From positions 1-53,842 of the forward strand of contig NZ_JAPKNM010000026.1 of assembly GCF_026460985.1 (NCBI RefSeq): a stretch of DNA of 53,842 bases. The letters are read 5' to 3'. The DNA comes from Sphingomonas sp. GTDB lineage: Bacteria; Pseudomonadota; Alphaproteobacteria; Sphingomonadales; Sphingomonadaceae. Under the pieces are notes generated by a model. It did not search any database. It saw nothing but the letters and a program-made list of their open reading frames with translations, and was not told where the DNA came from. Of this stretch, positions 42,233-49,837 are shown in pieces. The translations under genes and the position numbers were made by a program. The stretch's first letter is position 1. Each line of letters begins with the position of its first letter.

Positions 42233-43291
42233 ATGTCCCTTCTCGAAGCCCGCAAGACCTACAAGCCGTTCGAGTACCCCTGGGCGTACGAGTTCTGGAA
42301 GCGCCAGCAGCAGATCCACTGGATGCCCGAGGAAGTGCCGCTCGGCGAGGATTGCCGCGACTGGGCGCAGAAGCTCACCGAGCATGAGCGCAACCTGCTC
42401 ACCCAGATCTTCCGCTTCTTCACCCAGGCGGACGTCGAGGTACAGGATTGCTATCACGAGAAATACGGCCGCGTGTTCAAGCCGACCGAGATCAAGATGA
42501 TGCTCGCCGCCTTCTCCAACATGGAGACGGTGCACATCGCGGCGTACAGCCACCTGCTCGACACGATCGGCATGCCCGAGAGCGAGTACGGGATGTTCCT
42601 CGAATATGCCGAGATGAAGGACAAGCACGACTATCTGCAGAAGTTCGGCGTCGACAATGACGAGGACATCGCCAAGACGCTCGCCATGTTCGGCGGCTTC
42701 ACCGAGGGGCTCCAGCTCTTCGCCAGCTTCGCGATGCTGATGAACTTCCCGCGCTTCAACAAGATGAAGGGCATGGGGCAGATCGTGTCCTGGTCGGTGC
42801 GCGACGAGAGCCTTCACTGCGAGGGCATCATCCGCCTGTTCCACACCTTCGCCAAGGAGCGCGACTGCCTGACCAAGTCGGTCAAGTCCGACATCATGGA
42901 CATGTGCCAGACGACGGTGCGGCTCGAGGACGCGTTCATCGACCTGGCGTTCGAGCACGGCCCGGTGACCGGCATGACGCCCAAGGAGATCAAGAAGTAC
43001 ATCCGCTACATCGCCGACTGGCGGCTGGGCCAGCTCGGCCTCAAGCCGATCTACATGATCGACGAGCACCCCCTCCCCTGGCTCGCCCCGCTGCTGAACG
43101 GCGTCGAGCACGCCAATTTCTTCGAACAGCGCGCGACGGAGTATTCGAAGGGCGCGACGCGGGGGAACTGGAACGAAGTGTGGGACTCGTTCGACAAGCG
43201 GCAAAAGGCGAAGGCCGTGCCTGCGGCGAACGAGGATGCGTCCGGTGAGGGCGGGGATATGTTCAAGCAGGCGGGAATTGCGGCGGAGTAG
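42233..43291 (+). CDS. nrdB: Class Ia ribonucleotide reductase, beta subunit
   Basis: This 352-residue di-iron protein provides the radical for NrdA. Metal ligands and radical residue follow the usual order: Asp/Glu in ADVEVQDCYHEKYG, then METVHIAAYSHLL, whose Tyr is the radical site, then GFTEGLQLFASF and SVRDESLHCEG. So it is the tyrosyl-radical type rather than the Tyr-less Ic type. The C-terminal tail ends with acidic residues and FKQAGIAAE, the usual partner-binding region. GGAG is placed upstream of the ATG. It is separated from nrdA by about 1.8 kb. Confidence 0.95.
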   Translation: MSLLEARKTYKPFEYPWAYEFWKRQQQIHWMPEEVPLGEDCRDWAQKLTEHERNLLTQIFRFFTQADVEVQDCYHEKYGRVFKPTEIKMMLAAFSNMETVHIAAYSHLLDTIGMPESEYGMFLEYAEMKDKHDYLQKFGVDNDEDIAKTLAMFGGFTEGLQLFASFAMLMNFPRFNKMKGMGQIVSWSVRDESLHCEGIIRLFHTFAKERDCLTKSVKSDIMDMCQTTVRLEDAFIDLAFEHGPVTGMTPKEIKKYIRYIADWRLGQLGLKPIYMIDEHPLPWLAPLLNGVEHANFFEQRATEYSKGATRGNWNEVWDSFDKRQKAKAVPAANEDASGEGGDMFKQAGIAAE

Positions 43292-43305
43292 ACCGGAGAA
43301 CGTAA

Positions 43306-44100
43306 ATGGAGGGACTTCGGGAGCACTTTCGACTTCATGGCACCGTTCATGCTTGGTGGACGATCGCCATGCTGATACTAGTTATTGCCGCGTTGCTGCT
43401 CTTTATGCCAAACGGCTCAGCAATAAACGAATACATTTCTTTTGCATCGTCATTGTCTTCCTTATTACTAGCAATTGTCGCAATGTTTTATGCCTTTATA
43501 TCAAATCAAAATAGCTCAGAGAATCTCTCTGACTTGAGAACGTCGTCAGCGCAAATTTCTGCTTCGTCAACTGTAGTTTCAAACGCCTCTCATGAATTAA
43601 GAGACCAAATTACGATCTTACTATCAGATTTTTCTGATATAAAACCGAGAGTAGAGCAGATACATAGCAGAATAACCGCCGCTTCAAGTCCGATCACCCC
43701 AAGCCCAAACCAGGCTGAGATTCAAACTACTCCAGATAGTCTATTCAAGACAGATATTGGCACAGGACTAAGAGTAGCGTTTTATGGACTAGATAAATCT
43801 TTCCGATTAGGAGTTCATATAATCGACTTAGAGGAGATTTACGGGAAATCCTTATTATGGTTGCATTTTATGCAGGGCGTTCATGATCTTATATATACCG
43901 TTCGCCCATGCGGTATAGAACTAAAGAAAGTTGAGCGCGAAAAAGATACGGACGAGTCAGACCCCACCTATTACTACGAGATAATTCACATACCCTCCGA
44001 AATATCCCAGCAAATTCAGAACGAAACCACCGAAGAAAAGCTGGATCGCAATCCCGGACCAGTGAAAGCCATTAACGCCTATCTTGCGAATCAGATATAA
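43306..44100 (+). CDS. AT-rich ORFan membrane protein, probable recent acquisition
   Basis: This 264-residue protein has two N-terminal transmembrane helices (WWTIAMLILVIAALLLFM and ISFASSLSSLLLAIVAMFYAFI), a possibly coiled Ser/Gln-rich region (SAQISASSTVVSNASHELRDQITILL...EQIHSRI) and a soluble C-terminal domain (FYGLDKSFRLGVHIIDLEEIYGKSLLWLHFMQG). It is far more AT-rich than its neighbours, using TTA, ATA and AGA codons that are rare here. No family is recognised. It begins 14 bases after nrdB, so it replaced or invaded the region downstream. It could be a defence or mobile-element cargo gene; the function is unknown. Confidence 0.75.
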   Translation: MEGLREHFRLHGTVHAWWTIAMLILVIAALLLFMPNGSAINEYISFASSLSSLLLAIVAMFYAFISNQNSSENLSDLRTSSAQISASSTVVSNASHELRDQITILLSDFSDIKPRVEQIHSRITAASSPITPSPNQAEIQTTPDSLFKTDIGTGLRVAFYGLDKSFRLGVHIIDLEEIYGKSLLWLHFMQGVHDLIYTVRPCGIELKKVEREKDTDESDPTYYYEIIHIPSEISQQIQNETTEEKLDRNPGPVKAINAYLANQI

Positions 44101-44122
44101 TTCTCCAAGTTGCATTCAAGCA

Positions 44123-44422
44123 TTAGGGAATCATTCCTTTCGTCGCCCCAGCCTTGCGCCAGTTCTGCCGCTCGATCGGGTTGCGCCTCCACTCGCGCCG
44201 CCAGCGCTTGAGCTGCTTCTCGCGCTGGATCGTCGCCTCCATCGTCTCGACGACTTCGTAATAGACCAGCCGATGGATGCCGTAGGTCTTGGTGTGCCCC
44301 TCGAACGTCCCTTCGCGGTGCTGGAGGATCCGGCCGACCAGGTTCGAAGTGACGCCGACATAGATCGCGCCGTTGTAGCGGTTCGCCAGGATGTAAACGC
44401 AGGGCGTGCGCTCGCGCATCAT
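44123..44422 (-). CDS. GIY-YIG nuclease-superfamily protein
   Basis: This 99-residue protein carries the GIY-YIG fold signature in the YhbQ-like form: CVYILANRYNGAIYVGVTSNL, then RILQHREGTFEGHTKTYGIHRLVYYE and EATIQREKQLKRWRREWRRNPIERQNWRK. The conserved Arg and Glu are present. The chosen start is the ATG at 44422 (or 44419); the longer frame to 44521 translates a dispersed hairpin (HPGLVPGSTG-type). Such single-domain proteins are conserved but their substrates are unclear. Confidence 0.85.
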   Translation of the reverse strand: MMRERTPCVYILANRYNGAIYVGVTSNLVGRILQHREGTFEGHTKTYGIHRLVYYEVVETMEATIQREKQLKRWRREWRRNPIERQNWRKAGATKGMIP

Positions 44423-44436
44423 CGTCACAACCTGTC

Positions 44437-44470
44437 GCCCGGTGGACCCCGGCACAAGGCCGGGGTGACG
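44437..44470. repeat. Short hairpin-containing dispersed repeat
   Basis: CCCCGGC-ACAAG-GCCGGGG forms a 7-bp stem inside GGTGGACCCCGGCACAAGGC followed by CGGGGTGACG. It is upstream of the GIY-YIG start and translates as the LRHPGLVPGSTG run of its extended frame, a common sphingomonad repeat signature. Confidence 0.65.
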
Positions 44471-44620
44471 AAGAAGGGCGGAGATCGCGCCGGTTCGGAT
44501 GCACTTAAACAGGTCGATCAAGCCGGGCGCCTCTGAACGCCCCCATTAACCAAACCCCAAAGCCCTTTTCTTACCCCACACCCCTACAACCGCCCCCGCA
44601 TCAAGCGAGGGGTACCCACC

Positions 44621-45256
44621 ATGAAATGGCTGATGATCGGCGGCGTTCCCGCGGTGCTCGCGGGCGGGGTCTATTTCCATGGGCCACTGGCGACCGGCGA
44701 GACCTATGCCCGGCCCGCGTCCGAAGTCGCGCAGGTGCTCGAGAATCTGACGCTCCCCAAGGCGGTGACCCGCATGGTCGAGAGCGTCCCCAACGGCGCC
44801 TATACGCGCGACGTGGTTCCCGGAAAGTCGGTGACCTATTTCTTCCACGCGCGCGGCGGCCAGGCGGCGAAGTTCGTCGCGACCTATCAGGCGGTCGACG
44901 CCACCCACACCCGGGTCAGCACCTCGATGACCATGTCGGGCGATGCCGAGACTTTGCTCAAGAGCCGCTTCATGCCGCTCGCCAAGCAGTTCGCCACGGT
45001 CGGCGAGGTCGCGATGCGCGAGCAGATCGACGCGCGGCTCGAGCAGCGCGACTTCGACAAGGGCGTCGTGACCGAGGCCATGAAGGGATATGCGATGGCC
45101 AATATGGGCGAGATCCAGAAATCCGCCGCCGCGGCGATGGAAGAGGCGGCCGAGCTCCATTCGGAGTTCCGCGCGAGCCGCTACACGCCCCCGCCCGGCC
45201 AGCCCGCCTTCGACGCCGGCCGCCCGATGGTGAACCCCACCCCCGGCGCGCGCTGA
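44621..45256 (+). CDS. Conserved-looking hypothetical protein with N-terminal anchor
   Basis: This 211-residue protein has a hydrophobic N-terminus (MKWLMIGGVPAVLAGGVYF), then a soluble domain with a beta-rich part (RDVVPGKSVTYFFHARGGQAAKFVATYQAVDATHTRVSTSMTMSG) and a long Ala/Glu helix (EIQKSAAAAMEEAAELHSEFR), with a proline-rich tail. I do not recognise a family. It is probably an inner-membrane-anchored or periplasmic protein. The start has purines (GAGGGG) upstream. It stands alone between the GIY-YIG and DUF1905 genes. Confidence 0.7.
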   Translation: MKWLMIGGVPAVLAGGVYFHGPLATGETYARPASEVAQVLENLTLPKAVTRMVESVPNGAYTRDVVPGKSVTYFFHARGGQAAKFVATYQAVDATHTRVSTSMTMSGDAETLLKSRFMPLAKQFATVGEVAMREQIDARLEQRDFDKGVVTEAMKGYAMANMGEIQKSAAAAMEEAAELHSEFRASRYTPPPGQPAFDAGRPMVNPTPGAR

Positions 45257-45269
45257 GCCGGGGCGCGGC

Positions 45270-45599
45270 TCACACCCGAAGCCCGATCTCGACCCGGTCG
45301 CCCTCGGCCAGGCCGGCCTTGCGCCGCACCTCGGCCTTGACCGGGAGCAGATAGCCGCCCGCCTTTTGCGGGAACACCGAGGTGTCGAACGCCACACCCC
45401 GGATCGTGGCGCGGACGCGGACCGAACCGAAGCCACGCCCCGCGCCCATCGCGCGCAGCTCGAACGCGCGTGCCCGGATCGCATCGGCCGCCGCGCCGGT
45501 GATCGTCACGAAATGCCAGCTCGCCTTGGCCGGCGGCTCGGGCGTCCAGCGCCAGAGCTCGGCCTCGAGCAGCAATGGGGGCGAATCGGGGGCGGACAT
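45270..45599 (-). CDS. DUF1905 domain protein
   Basis: This 109-residue cytosolic protein matches DUF1905, a small beta-barrel domain (LLLEAELWRWTPEPPAKASWHFVTI, VRVRATIRGVAFDTSVFPQKAGGYLLPVKAEVRRKAGLAEGDRVEIGL). The domain often occurs in bacteria alone or fused to a YdeI-like domain; the function is unknown. It is minus-strand and convergent with the hypothetical gene. A palindromic repeat lies just beyond its start. Confidence 0.85.
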   Translation of the reverse strand: MSAPDSPPLLLEAELWRWTPEPPAKASWHFVTITGAAADAIRARAFELRAMGAGRGFGSVRVRATIRGVAFDTSVFPQKAGGYLLPVKAEVRRKAGLAEGDRVEIGLRV

Positions 45600-45654
45600 G
45601 CGGCGATCCTGCGCACCCGGCGCCCGCCGGGCAACCGCCAGCTCACACCTCTCC

Positions 45655-45745
45655 CCGTTCGTGCTGAGCTTGCCGAAGCACGGTCCTTCTTCCTTCCCGC
45701 GGAGAAACAGAAAGAACGGTGCTTCGACAAGCTCAGCACGAACGG
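45655..45745. repeat. Dispersed palindrome (ttcgtgctgagcttgtcgaag family), second copy
   Basis: CCGTTCGTGCTGAGCTTGCC and GCTTCGACAAGCTCAGCACG are inverted arms. It matches the element at 30908-30994 with a different centre. It lies between the folK stop and the DUF1905 start. Confidence 0.87.
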
Positions 45746-45752
45746 AAGAAGA

Positions 45753-46232
45753 TCAGTCCGCGAGTCCCCGCGCTTTCCCCAGCCGCGCCGCGATCTGCCG
45801 TACGCTTAGCCCACTCACCGGATCGCGCCAGCCGGACGCCACCGCGAGCAGCGGGCGGAGCACGAAGTCGCGCTCGCGGAAGGCGGCATGCGGGACGGTC
45901 AGTCCCGGCCCGCCCCATGCGCCTTCGGACCAGAGGATGATATCCAAGTCGATCACCCGCGCGCCCCAATTGCGCCCGCGCCGCCGGCCGAAGCCGCGCT
46001 CGATCGCCTTCAGCCGCGCGAGCAGCGCCGGCGGCTCCTCGTCGCTCTCGATCAGCGCGGCGGCATTGGCGAAGCGGCGTTTCGAGGGGCCGAGCGGCGG
46101 CGTGCGCAGCAGCGGCGAGACCGCGAGCACCCCGCCCAGGGCGGCGAGCGCCGCGGCGATCTCGGCCTCGGGGCTGCCATGGCGCCCCCGGCGGTTGGAG
46201 CCCAGCGCGATCGCATATCGATATGTCGGCAC
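45753..46232 (-). CDS. folK: 2-amino-4-hydroxy-6-hydroxymethyldihydropteridine pyrophosphokinase, GTG start
   Basis: This 159-residue HPPK of folate synthesis transfers pyrophosphate from ATP to hydroxymethyl-dihydropterin. Signatures are YAIALGSNRRGRHG at the start, VSPLLRTPPLGPSKRRFANAAALI, GRRRGRNWGARVIDLDIILWSEG and VPHAAFRERDFVLRPLLAV. GTG at 46232 is the start. It follows the agmatine genes closely (22 bases after the aguB stop), so it is probably in the same transcript. Confidence 0.93.
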   Translation of the reverse strand: MPTYRYAIALGSNRRGRHGSPEAEIAAALAALGGVLAVSPLLRTPPLGPSKRRFANAAALIESDEEPPALLARLKAIERGFGRRRGRNWGARVIDLDIILWSEGAWGGPGLTVPHAAFRERDFVLRPLLAVASGWRDPVSGLSVRQIAARLGKARGLAD

Positions 46233-46253
46233 CCGCTTGTGCCCGGAGTCTGT

Positions 46254-47102
46254 TCAGATGTCCTGCACCAGCCGCCCGTAGAGCTCGGGCCGCCGATCGC
46301 GGAAGAAGCCGAAGGCGGCGCGGTGACGCTTGACTCGGTCGAGGTCGAGCTTGGCCACGATCACCCCGGTCTCCTCGCGGTCGAGTTCCGCCAGGATGTC
46401 GCCGCGCTCGTCGGTGATGAAGCTGGTGCCGTAGAAGGTCTGCCCGTGCTCGTTGCCGACCCGATTGGCGGCGACCACGGGAACGACGTTCGAGACGGCA
46501 TGCCCCACCATTGCGCGGCGCCACAGCCGAGCGGTGTCGAGGCTGTCGTCATGCGGCTCGGATCCGATCGCGGTGGGGTAGAACAGCACTTCGGCGCCCA
46601 TCAGCATCATCGCGCGCGCCGTCTCGGGATACCATTGGTCCCAGCACACCCCCACGCCGATGCGGGCGCCGGGGCCGTTCCACACCTTGAACCCGGTATT
46701 GCCGGGGCGGAAGTAGAACTTCTCCTCGTAACCGGGGCCGTCGGGGATGTGGCTCTTGCGATAGACGCCCTCGACTCGCCCGTCGGGGCCGATCATCGCG
46801 AGGCTGTTATAATGATGCGGCCCGTCGGCCTCGAAGAAGCTGGTCGGGATGTGGATGCCGAGATCGGCGGCGAGATGCTGCATCGCCAGCACCGCCTTGT
46901 GCTCGTTCACCGGCTTGGCGTTGGCAAAGAGGCCTTCGTCCTCGACCCGGCAGAAATATTCGCCTTCGAACAGTTCGGGGGGCAGCACGACCTGCGCGCC
47001 GCGGCCCGCCGCCTCGCGGACGAGCTCGGACACCGCCTTGATGTTGGCGTCGATATCGTTGGTGAAGGCGAGCTGGAGCGCCGCGACGGTGATCTCGGTC
47101 AT
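46254..47102 (-). CDS. aguB: N-carbamoylputrescine amidase
   Basis: This 282-residue carbon-nitrogen hydrolase converts N-carbamoylputrescine to putrescine. The Glu-Lys-Cys triad is visible as Glu in VLPPELFEGEYFC, Lys in YRKSHIPDGPGYEEKFYFRPG and Cys in GVGVCWDQWYPE. The AguB-specific segment GPGYEEKFYF and the adjacent aguA support the assignment. It starts 7 bases after the aguA stop. Cytoplasmic. Confidence 0.94.
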   Translation of the reverse strand: MTEITVAALQLAFTNDIDANIKAVSELVREAAGRGAQVVLPPELFEGEYFCRVEDEGLFANAKPVNEHKAVLAMQHLAADLGIHIPTSFFEADGPHHYNSLAMIGPDGRVEGVYRKSHIPDGPGYEEKFYFRPGNTGFKVWNGPGARIGVGVCWDQWYPETARAMMLMGAEVLFYPTAIGSEPHDDSLDTARLWRRAMVGHAVSNVVPVVAANRVGNEHGQTFYGTSFITDERGDILAELDREETGVIVAKLDLDRVKRHRAAFGFFRDRRPELYGRLVQDI

Positions 47103-47109
47103 GATTTCC

Positions 47110-48084
47110 TCAGAGCCGGGGAAGCTGCTGGCTGATGCAGTGGAAGCTGCCGCCGCCGGTCAAGATATGGTCGGCGCGCTGCCCGACAACCTGCCGGCCG
47201 GGGAAAAGCTCCGCCAGAGCGGCGATCGCGGCCTGGTCGTTCGCCTGGCCATAGACGGGGACGACCACCGCGGCGTTGCCGATATAGAAGTTCATATAGC
47301 TGGCGGGGATGATCTCCTCCTCGGGGCTGAGCACCCGGCCCGGCGAAGGGAAGCGGACGACCTCGACCCCGAAGGCCTCGGCGCGCTGCGCGGCGTCCTG
47401 ATAGACGCGCCAATTGGGGTCGTTGTCGGTGGCCTCGGGGATCAGCAGTCGGTTCTCGCCGACGAAGCGGGCAAGGTTGTCGACATGGCCGTCGGTATGG
47501 TCGTTGAGCAGGCCGTCGCCGAGCCAGAGCACGCGGGTGTAGCCGAGATCGGCGGCGAGCAGGCGCTCGACATCGGCCTTGCTCAGATTGGGGTTGCGGT
47601 TGGGATTGAGCAGGCATTGCTCGGTGGTGACGCACAGCCCGGTGCCGTCGCCGTCGATCGCGCCGCCCTCGAGGATCCAGCCATGCTCCTCGACCGCAAG
47701 CTGCTCGCGCTTCGCCAGCCGCCGTCCGACGTCCGAATCGCCGGGCAGGTCGTACTTCCCGCCCCAGCCGTTGAAGCCGAAGTCGTGCGCGCGGCCCGCG
47801 CCGTCGACGATCGGGCCGGTGTCGCGCAGCCAGATGTCGCCGAACGGCTCGACCACCACGCGGGCGGCGTCACCGGCATATTCCCGCGCCGCGGCAGCCG
47901 CTTCCTCGTCGGCGGCGACCAGGATGACGGTCTCGCCGCGCCCGCCGGCATGCACCGCCTGTGCGAAGGCGGCGACTTCCGCCCGCGCGGGCTCGAGGTC
48001 CTCGAGCCACAATTCGGGGTGGCTCGGAAAGCCGATCCAGACGGCGTCGTGCGATGCCCATTCGGGCGGGGGCGGCAGAATCAT
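47110..48084 (-). CDS. aguA: Agmatine deiminase
   Basis: This 324-residue member of the arginine-deiminase superfamily hydrolyses agmatine to N-carbamoylputrescine. Motifs are EWASHDAVWIGFPSHPELW at the N-terminus, WLRDTGPI, GGKYDLPGD, EGGAIDGDGTG, the GDGLLNDHTDGHVDNLARFV block (His and Asp) and the catalytic Cys in GGGSFHCISQQLP. Together with the next gene it makes the agmatine-to-putrescine route. It starts 10 bases after the M28 peptidase stop. Confidence 0.94.
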   Translation of the reverse strand: MILPPPPEWASHDAVWIGFPSHPELWLEDLEPARAEVAAFAQAVHAGGRGETVILVAADEEAAAAAREYAGDAARVVVEPFGDIWLRDTGPIVDGAGRAHDFGFNGWGGKYDLPGDSDVGRRLAKREQLAVEEHGWILEGGAIDGDGTGLCVTTEQCLLNPNRNPNLSKADVERLLAADLGYTRVLWLGDGLLNDHTDGHVDNLARFVGENRLLIPEATDNDPNWRVYQDAAQRAEAFGVEVVRFPSPGRVLSPEEEIIPASYMNFYIGNAAVVVPVYGQANDQAAIAALAELFPGRQVVGQRADHILTGGGSFHCISQQLPRL

Positions 48085-48094
48085 GGGCGCGCCT

Positions 48095-49723
48095 TTACCG
48101 CCCCGCGCGGCTCTTGTCTCGGATCGCGCGGAATTCGGCGGTGGGATACCAATTGGGCCAGCTCGATCCCTCGGCGAGCTGGCGGCCGAGGCTGTAGAAG
48201 ATCGTCAGATCCTCGATCGCGCCGTCCCAGTTCCAGTTGGGATCATAATTGTCCTGCGGCTTGTGATAGCGGTTCGCGGTATAGTCGTCCGAGGCCTTCT
48301 TGCCCGCTTCCTTGCCGCCGACGCGCAGGTCCTCGCCGCTCTCGCCATAGAGCATCGGCACGCCGAGCCGGGCGAAGCTGAAATGGTCCGAGCGGTAATA
48401 ATAGCCGCGCTCGGGCGTGGGCTCGGGGACGATCACTCGCCCTTCCGCCGCCACGAAGGGCTTCACCAGGTCCTCGAGCTCGGACTTGCCGACGCCGACC
48501 AGCACGAAATCCTTGGCACGGCCGACATTGTTGACGCCGTCCATGTTGACCCCGCCCACGGTCTGCGAAAGCGGGAAGACCGGGTTCTCGGCATAGAATT
48601 TGGAGCCGAGCAGTCCCGATTCCTCGGCGGTGACGGCAAGGAAGACGAGGCTGCGCTTGGCCGGTCCCGCCTTCACATGCGCCTCGGCGAGCGCGACCAA
48701 AGCGGCGGTGCCCGAGGCGTTGTCGAGCGCGCCGTTGCAGATGTCGTCGCCGTTCACCGCGTCGCAGCGGCCGAGATGATCCCAATGCGCCGAATAGAGC
48801 ACAACTTCGTCAGGCCGTGCGCTGCCCGGCAGAATGCCGACGACGTTCTTCGACGCCTGGCGCCGGATCGCATTGTCGAACGACACGCTCGCCTTCACGC
48901 CCAGCGGCACCGCCCTGAAGCCCTTGCGCTTCGCCGCCTCCAGCAATGCAGCGTAATCCTTGCCCGCGCTGGCGAAGAGCGCCTGGGCGGCGTCCTGCTG
49001 GATCCAGCCGATCGCCTTGGACTGGTCCATGTGATCGCCCGGCGTATCCTGCTCGAGCTGCGGCCCGGTCCAGGAGGACTGGACCACGCCCCAGCCATAG
49101 GCCGCGGGTTCGGTATCGTGGATGATGATCGCGGCGGCGGCGCCCTGCCGCGCGGCCTCCTCGTACTTGTAGGTCCAGCGGCCATAATAGGTCATCGCGC
49201 GCCCGCCGAACTCGCCCTGCAGCCCCTGGGTCTGCCAGTCGGGGTCGTTGACGAGGATGACGACCGTCTTTCCCTTGACGTCCACGCCGGCATAGTCGTT
49301 CCAGCCGCGCTCGGGCGCGTTGATGCCGTAGCCGACGAAGACGACATCGCTATCCTTGATCTCGGCCTTCGGCGTCACCCGATAGGTGCCGATCACCATA
49401 TCCTTGCGATAGTCGAGGCTGACCGGCGTCTTGCCCCCACTGAAGACGAGCGGTGAAACATTCTGCGGCGTGAGCTCGACCAAGGGCACGTCCTGGAACC
49501 AGCTGCCCTTGTTGCCGGGCTTGAGCCCCGCCTTCTGGAAGCGCTCGACCAGATAGGCGAGCGTCTTCTCTTCGCCCGGAGTCGTCGGCGCGCGGCCCTC
49601 GAACTCGTCCGACGCAAGGCGCTCGGTGACTTGCTTGAGCGTATCGAGCGAGATTTGCGGCGCGGTCTGGGCCGCGGCCGACGCGCTCGCGAGCAACAGG
49701 ATGGCGGAGAGGGCAAGGCGCAT
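48095..49723 (-). CDS. Secreted M28 family zinc aminopeptidase
   Basis: This 542-residue secreted protein has a signal (MRLALSAILLLASASAAAQ), a PA-type insert (MTYYGRWTYKYEEAARQGAAAAIIIHDTEP) and an M28 di-zinc catalytic domain. Zinc-ligand motifs are YSAHWDHLG, NGALDNASGTAAL, AVTAEESGLLGS, GGVNMDGVN and YYYRSDHFSFARLGVP. AGGAG precedes the start. It leads the run that continues to aguA, aguB and folK with 10, 7 and 22 base gaps. The peptide substrate is unknown. Confidence 0.93.
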   Translation of the reverse strand: MRLALSAILLLASASAAAQTAPQISLDTLKQVTERLASDEFEGRAPTTPGEEKTLAYLVERFQKAGLKPGNKGSWFQDVPLVELTPQNVSPLVFSGGKTPVSLDYRKDMVIGTYRVTPKAEIKDSDVVFVGYGINAPERGWNDYAGVDVKGKTVVILVNDPDWQTQGLQGEFGGRAMTYYGRWTYKYEEAARQGAAAAIIIHDTEPAAYGWGVVQSSWTGPQLEQDTPGDHMDQSKAIGWIQQDAAQALFASAGKDYAALLEAAKRKGFRAVPLGVKASVSFDNAIRRQASKNVVGILPGSARPDEVVLYSAHWDHLGRCDAVNGDDICNGALDNASGTAALVALAEAHVKAGPAKRSLVFLAVTAEESGLLGSKFYAENPVFPLSQTVGGVNMDGVNNVGRAKDFVLVGVGKSELEDLVKPFVAAEGRVIVPEPTPERGYYYRSDHFSFARLGVPMLYGESGEDLRVGGKEAGKKASDDYTANRYHKPQDNYDPNWNWDGAIEDLTIFYSLGRQLAEGSSWPNWYPTAEFRAIRDKSRAGR

Positions 49724-49837
49724 GGGAACTCCTGCGAAGGGGATGCCGCGAGTGTGGCAGCGCAGTGAAGCACCGGCAAGCATTGCGGCCGGCTCCGAGC
49801 TGGTGCAGCAATGATAGCGATCACCACGGAGAGAGCG

